Source: Zanthoxylum bungeanum (lineage: Eukaryota > Streptophyta > Magnoliopsida > Sapindales > Rutaceae). Taken from it: 64,000 nucleotides of DNA. The position numbers and the translations under genes are program-made. The stretch spans positions 62,001 to 126,000 of the forward strand of contig SKCR01036766.1 of the NCBI GenBank assembly GCA_019454045.1, given 5' to 3'. Shown here piece by piece: positions 60,461-64,000 of the stretch. Within the stretch, counting starts at the first letter, position 1. Every line of letters begins with the position of its first letter. Under the pieces are notes generated by a model. That model was not told where the DNA came from and ran no database searches. It worked only from the letters and a program-made list of their open reading frames with translations.

Positions 60461-60561
60461 TGTTGCTGTTATGATATTGAGAGAGAGATAAAGGAAACAG
60501 ACAAAGACAAAAGTTGGAACTGGAAGCGATAGTTTCTTTGAAAGAGAGGGGAAGAGGGTAT

Positions 60562-60576
60562 TTATTTTTATATATA
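60562..60576 (-). promoter_or_regulatory. TATA box of the arabinogalactan protein gene
   Basis: On the minus strand it reads TATATATAAAAATAA, about 105-115 bases before the ATG, followed by a CT-rich leader. Confidence 0.65.
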
Positions 60577-60726
60577 GTGGGAGCGACAACATATTTCCTG
60601 GTTCCTTTGCATGCTTTGGGTTATTTTGTTTTAATTTCCATTTTTAGCCTTCTAATTATTGGTTAGTTTTTTTTTTCCGATTTCTTTTTTAAACTTTTCT
60701 ATTAATTAATTAAATACAATTTTTTT

Positions 60727-61331
60727 TGTTGGAGAAATCAAGCGCATGACACATGACCAAACACACTCCAAAGGGGATACAGAGCTATCGTCAGGATCTG
60801 ATCTCAGTATCTCCTCAGAGTCTGATTACAGGACATCCTGTCAGAGTCTAGTTTCGTAGGCCCATCTCCAAGGGCTGATTCAGAAGCTTCTTTCAGGGTC
60901 TGAAGCCATGAACTCAGTTCAAAACCTGGATTCATGACCATTTGGTAAGGTCTCCGCCTCAGACCCTCCTCTCGTAAAGGCAAGCAAAAATCATATGAGG
61001 ATTAAGCCCGAGATATCAGCTCATTGATGACACGAATCTTCTAAATAAATAATTAGAAAGTCAATTAATAATTTTTCGTTTCTTTAAGTTGGACAATCAT
61101 CTAGAATATGGAAATTCTGAGATTATAGGGAGTGGGCCTGTTAATGGGAAACATGAATGGAATGTAACTGTTGTCAGTTTATTTTTCTTATAATGAGATA
61201 TTATAAATACTGTAAGAAACTCCAGAATAAGGGATCGATCTTTTGAGATTCAAGCAATAATAGAGCATTCTTAACCAACATCTATATTCTTCTTTTAATT
61301 CTATTGTTTGTAAAGTTCTACTGCACAAACA
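60727..61331 (+). mobile_element. Gypsy-type 5' LTR (no 3' partner seen)
   Basis: It starts TGTTGGAG and ends CACAAACA (605 bases). It is followed at once by ATTGGTGCATTCTGTGTGAA, which resembles the primer region GGCGCCGTCTGTGGGAA of many plant gypsy elements after CpG decay (recalled). Gag-like text follows. Confidence 0.6.
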
Positions 61332-61431
61332 ATTGGTGCATTCTGTGTGAAAAACTAAGACGAAAAGTTGTGTTTACGGTTTTCCGCAATCATTAAATCC
61401 AAGAAAATTCACTCAACCAAACAAGTAAAAA

Positions 61432-62700
61432 TGGCCTCGAGGAACAAGGATGTAGAATCTCTGCATCCGCTGCTCACCAAGAGGAAAAGTATCCAACTAT
61501 CCAATACCCTCGATGGACATCTCGGCAATCAGGAATGAGATGATGAAGTAGATGGAAGACTAAATGCAAACCATTAAAAGGTAGTTTCAGAAACATTTGC
61601 AAGCCATGCAATAAGAGAACTAGAAGTTCAAAGTCCAGATCCAGGGAATTACCACTATTAGGACAAAGGAAAAGTGAAGAAATGATCAACCGTCGAGGAC
61701 CCCCGTGAGGAGGGGCAACCAGAGAAGAACCACGATGAAAGACCCCGAGGAAAGAGACTTATCCAGATTGATGATGCGGTTTTCGAAGCAGAGGATTCCA
61801 GGAATCAGGGCTGGACGTGGAGATAGGTGGAGCATAAGGAGAGAGACAAAGACCCGGATGTGAGTCGTAACAAAAAGGACAATCGCTAGAATGGGGAGTT
61901 TGTCGATGAGAAACTAGCGGTGGAAATAGTGAAAATGATCAGACGCATTCGGGTACAGACACTAACGGATCTTCCACACCTGGAGATCAGGGGGATGTCC
62001 CCCTCCTTAATCCAGGAATGGATTGAATATGAGCTAAAGCCCTGAGACTTTACCCCACCTAGTTTCGACAAATACACTGGGAAGTCAGACCCAGTCATTC
62101 ACCTGGTCCAGTTTCGAAAAAAGCTCTCGCTAGAAACCACCAACGAGGCTCTAATGTGCAAGATGTTCGTCACCACTTTTACAAGCAATACCCTTTATTG
62201 ATTCATGCGATTGCCAGAAAGGTTCATAGGGAGTTTCGAATACCTGAGGTGAAGGTTTATTGAGCAGTACCACGACAAACAACCATCCCACCGAAGTCAC
62301 TATGGCAGACCTGCAGCTGGAGAGGTACGATGAGCCCCATAGGCAGTACTTACAGAGGTTTGTTGACAAGATGAACACCGTCAACGACCTAGACTCAAAG
62401 TTTGCAATAGCCTTCTTCGTCAGAAGATTATTTAGTGGGTCCTACATTAATAAAGAGGTCATGAAGACTTCTCCATATGACATGTGAGAAGTACGGACCA
62501 GAACTGAGGGCCTACTAAAGGTAATGGAAAACATGACCAAGATGTCTCAAGTCGCTGCAATCGCGAAAACATATCAAGGTTGCAGCAGCAGAATTAGAAA
62601 TGAACATAGTCAAAACTCGAGGACAAGAAAGTCAGAGAGAGACAAGAAGGGAGTCAGGACCTCATGAGATACTGAGGGAATGATAAGATACGAGTCTGAG
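61432..62700 (+). pseudogene. Ty3/gypsy gag remnant (Tat-like)
   Basis: From ATG 61432 the translation has many stops but keeps the gag core across 62030-62290: FDKYTGKSDPVIHLVQF (about 62065), then ALMCKMFVTTF, RLPERFIGSFEYL and FIEQYHD after a frameshift. This is the Retrotrans_gag layout. Homology fades before 62700, and no protease or polymerase follows, so the rest of the element is missing. Confidence 0.75.
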
Positions 62701-62740
62701 CCCAAGCGACCGAGGTGGGAAGATAATGGGATGTTATATG

Positions 62741-64000
62741 TGTTAGGTTTGGTGCTCGGAGTGCCAATCCGGATCGTATTTATGTCTGATTCATGAATAC
62801 GAACAATTCTTTTTTCCATAATATTACTTATTTAATGGTAGCACCTCTTGTCTTTTATATACATATTCGATCTAATTACGATTAGATATCTAATTATGAT
62901 TAGATTGAAACTAAATCTGATTTAGTGATACTTGTATATTAGATAAAGACCCTAGGATTTACAATATAGTGTGCAGTTACATCGCAGTTTGTAATTGACA
63001 TTGGGAAGCGTCACTATAAGTTGTATATCCTTAAATAAAGTTCATGGTCAAGATTTACTAACACAGGTCGGTTAGTAAAATCCGCTGAGACCAGTACATG
63101 TCGTAAATCACGACTTGGTCTGATGGTTTATCCCAATGAACTATGAGTCTCGTGAGACTCGTATAGACATGTAGGTGTTTATTTGATAAACACTGAACGA
63201 CTCACTGAAGATTTCTTAATAGATGGTACACCAACGTCAATAGGAATCATATCGAGTTGAGCGAGCATAGTGGTCATTCGACTTGAGATACCACAGTGGA
63301 TATATGAGTTATCCTCCACACTTTGATGGTAGTCACGTCACCGATCTATGTAGATCAGACCTCCGCATGTTCGTTGGGTGTGGACTGATGCTTATGATAT
63401 CTAGTGCATATCAAGATAGAATCTGTTAGTCCTGTGTACAGGGCATTGGTTTCCTACACGTGTTTGTGATCTAGTAAATCCATGGTCATGGTATAACTTC
63501 GAAAGCGAGTTCCGAGTGTTATTTAGAGATCGTAAATTTGAAAGTCGACTATATTATACCATAAGGATTTGGCGTTCTTATCTATATCCCAGGAATAATA
63601 TGGATAGCCTGTGACGGAGGGATTATACGTATGCATTGATCTCGACTTGCATAGTTGAACGAGATTATTTGTGGTCGTCATAATTCATGAGTGGGTGAAT
63701 TATGGACACGAAATTGGATTCTGTGACGGATAAACCTAAACTTAGAGAGTCCCACAATATGAAGTGTACTCGTTGAGCACTTGGGCAATGCATTATGAAT
63801 AATATAGATTATTCATAATACTTCACCAGATTAAATGAGTTAATTCGAATCGTTTAAACGGTTAAACGAAAATACATACATTAGGGGAATTTCGGTCAAT
63901 TAATAATTAATATGTATTTATATTTGATACAAAATTTGATTAGATACATATTAATTAATTGTCAAAAGAGATTTTGACACATGTCACTAGTATATGTATT
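62741..64000 (+). mobile_element. Possible start of a further LTR, cut by the window end
   Basis: TGTTAGGTTTGGTGCTC begins a non-coding stretch whose style (many short GACTC/GTCAC words, no frames) resembles long copia LTRs, but it does not match the LTRs of copia-1 or copia-2. No second end is in the window. Confidence 0.3.

Noticed and set aside
60461..60592. N-terminal extension of the arabinogalactan protein
   Set aside because: The TATA box is inside it, and the shorter start gives an ideal signal peptide.
1..64000. CRISPR array, operon, tRNA or rRNA gene
   Set aside because: The tandem repeats have no uniform unique spacers, and no cloverleaf or rRNA text was seen; the tRNA-like words are primer binding sites.

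Overview
The window looks like a transposon-rich stretch of a eudicot nuclear genome. Its only intact host genes are typical land-plant genes: a spliced two-RRM ribonucleoprotein with an N-terminal extension suggesting chloroplast targeting, a spliced uclacyanin-type blue copper protein, and an intronless classical arabinogalactan protein. There are no bacterial features, no CRISPR array and no tRNA or rRNA gene that I could see. At least two thirds of the bases lie in or next to mobile elements. All calls were made by eye; no database search was run.

Layout. 1-2407: probable gypsy-type LTR carrying a perfect 20-bp palindrome and short repeat arrays. 2408-4320: decayed copia gag/protease/integrase fragment. 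5705-17653: complete but decayed Ty1/copia element on the minus strand, with ~1.95-kb LTRs and target duplication AATTA; a solo LTR of an Athila-like family (11905-14006) is nested inside it. 17654-19730: non-coding DNA with two small foldback or GC-rich insertions. 19731-21651: RRM gene, four exons. 23664-23950: a MITE just upstream of the uclacyanin gene (24188-24861, two exons). 26335-37425: full-length Athila-like Ty3/gypsy element on the minus strand, target duplication CTATG, gag-pol order readable but broken by stop codons and two frameshifts. 38427-53830: a nest in which a second copia element (40336-~50335) sits in a probable Tat/Ogre-type LTR (38660-52041), which itself sits in a hAT-like foldback element with long GC-rich inverted arms. 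54171 to about 58290: another probable gypsy LTR, minus strand. 60053-60460: arabinogalactan protein gene, minus strand. 60727-62700: gypsy 5' LTR followed by a decayed gag. 62741 to the end: probable start of a further LTR.

How it fits together. The three host genes are unrelated in function (plastid RNA metabolism, and two cell-surface GPI-anchored proteins) and show no sign of joint regulation. The two copia elements belong to one family: they share LTR text, polypurine tract, initiator-Met-like primer site and a leader rich in GGCCCA/TGGGCC motifs. The solo LTR at 11905 and the element at 26335 are another shared family. The most notable structure is the nested foldback element at 38427-53830. 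I found no convincing new multi-gene biological system, and the findings are mainly about transposon architecture.
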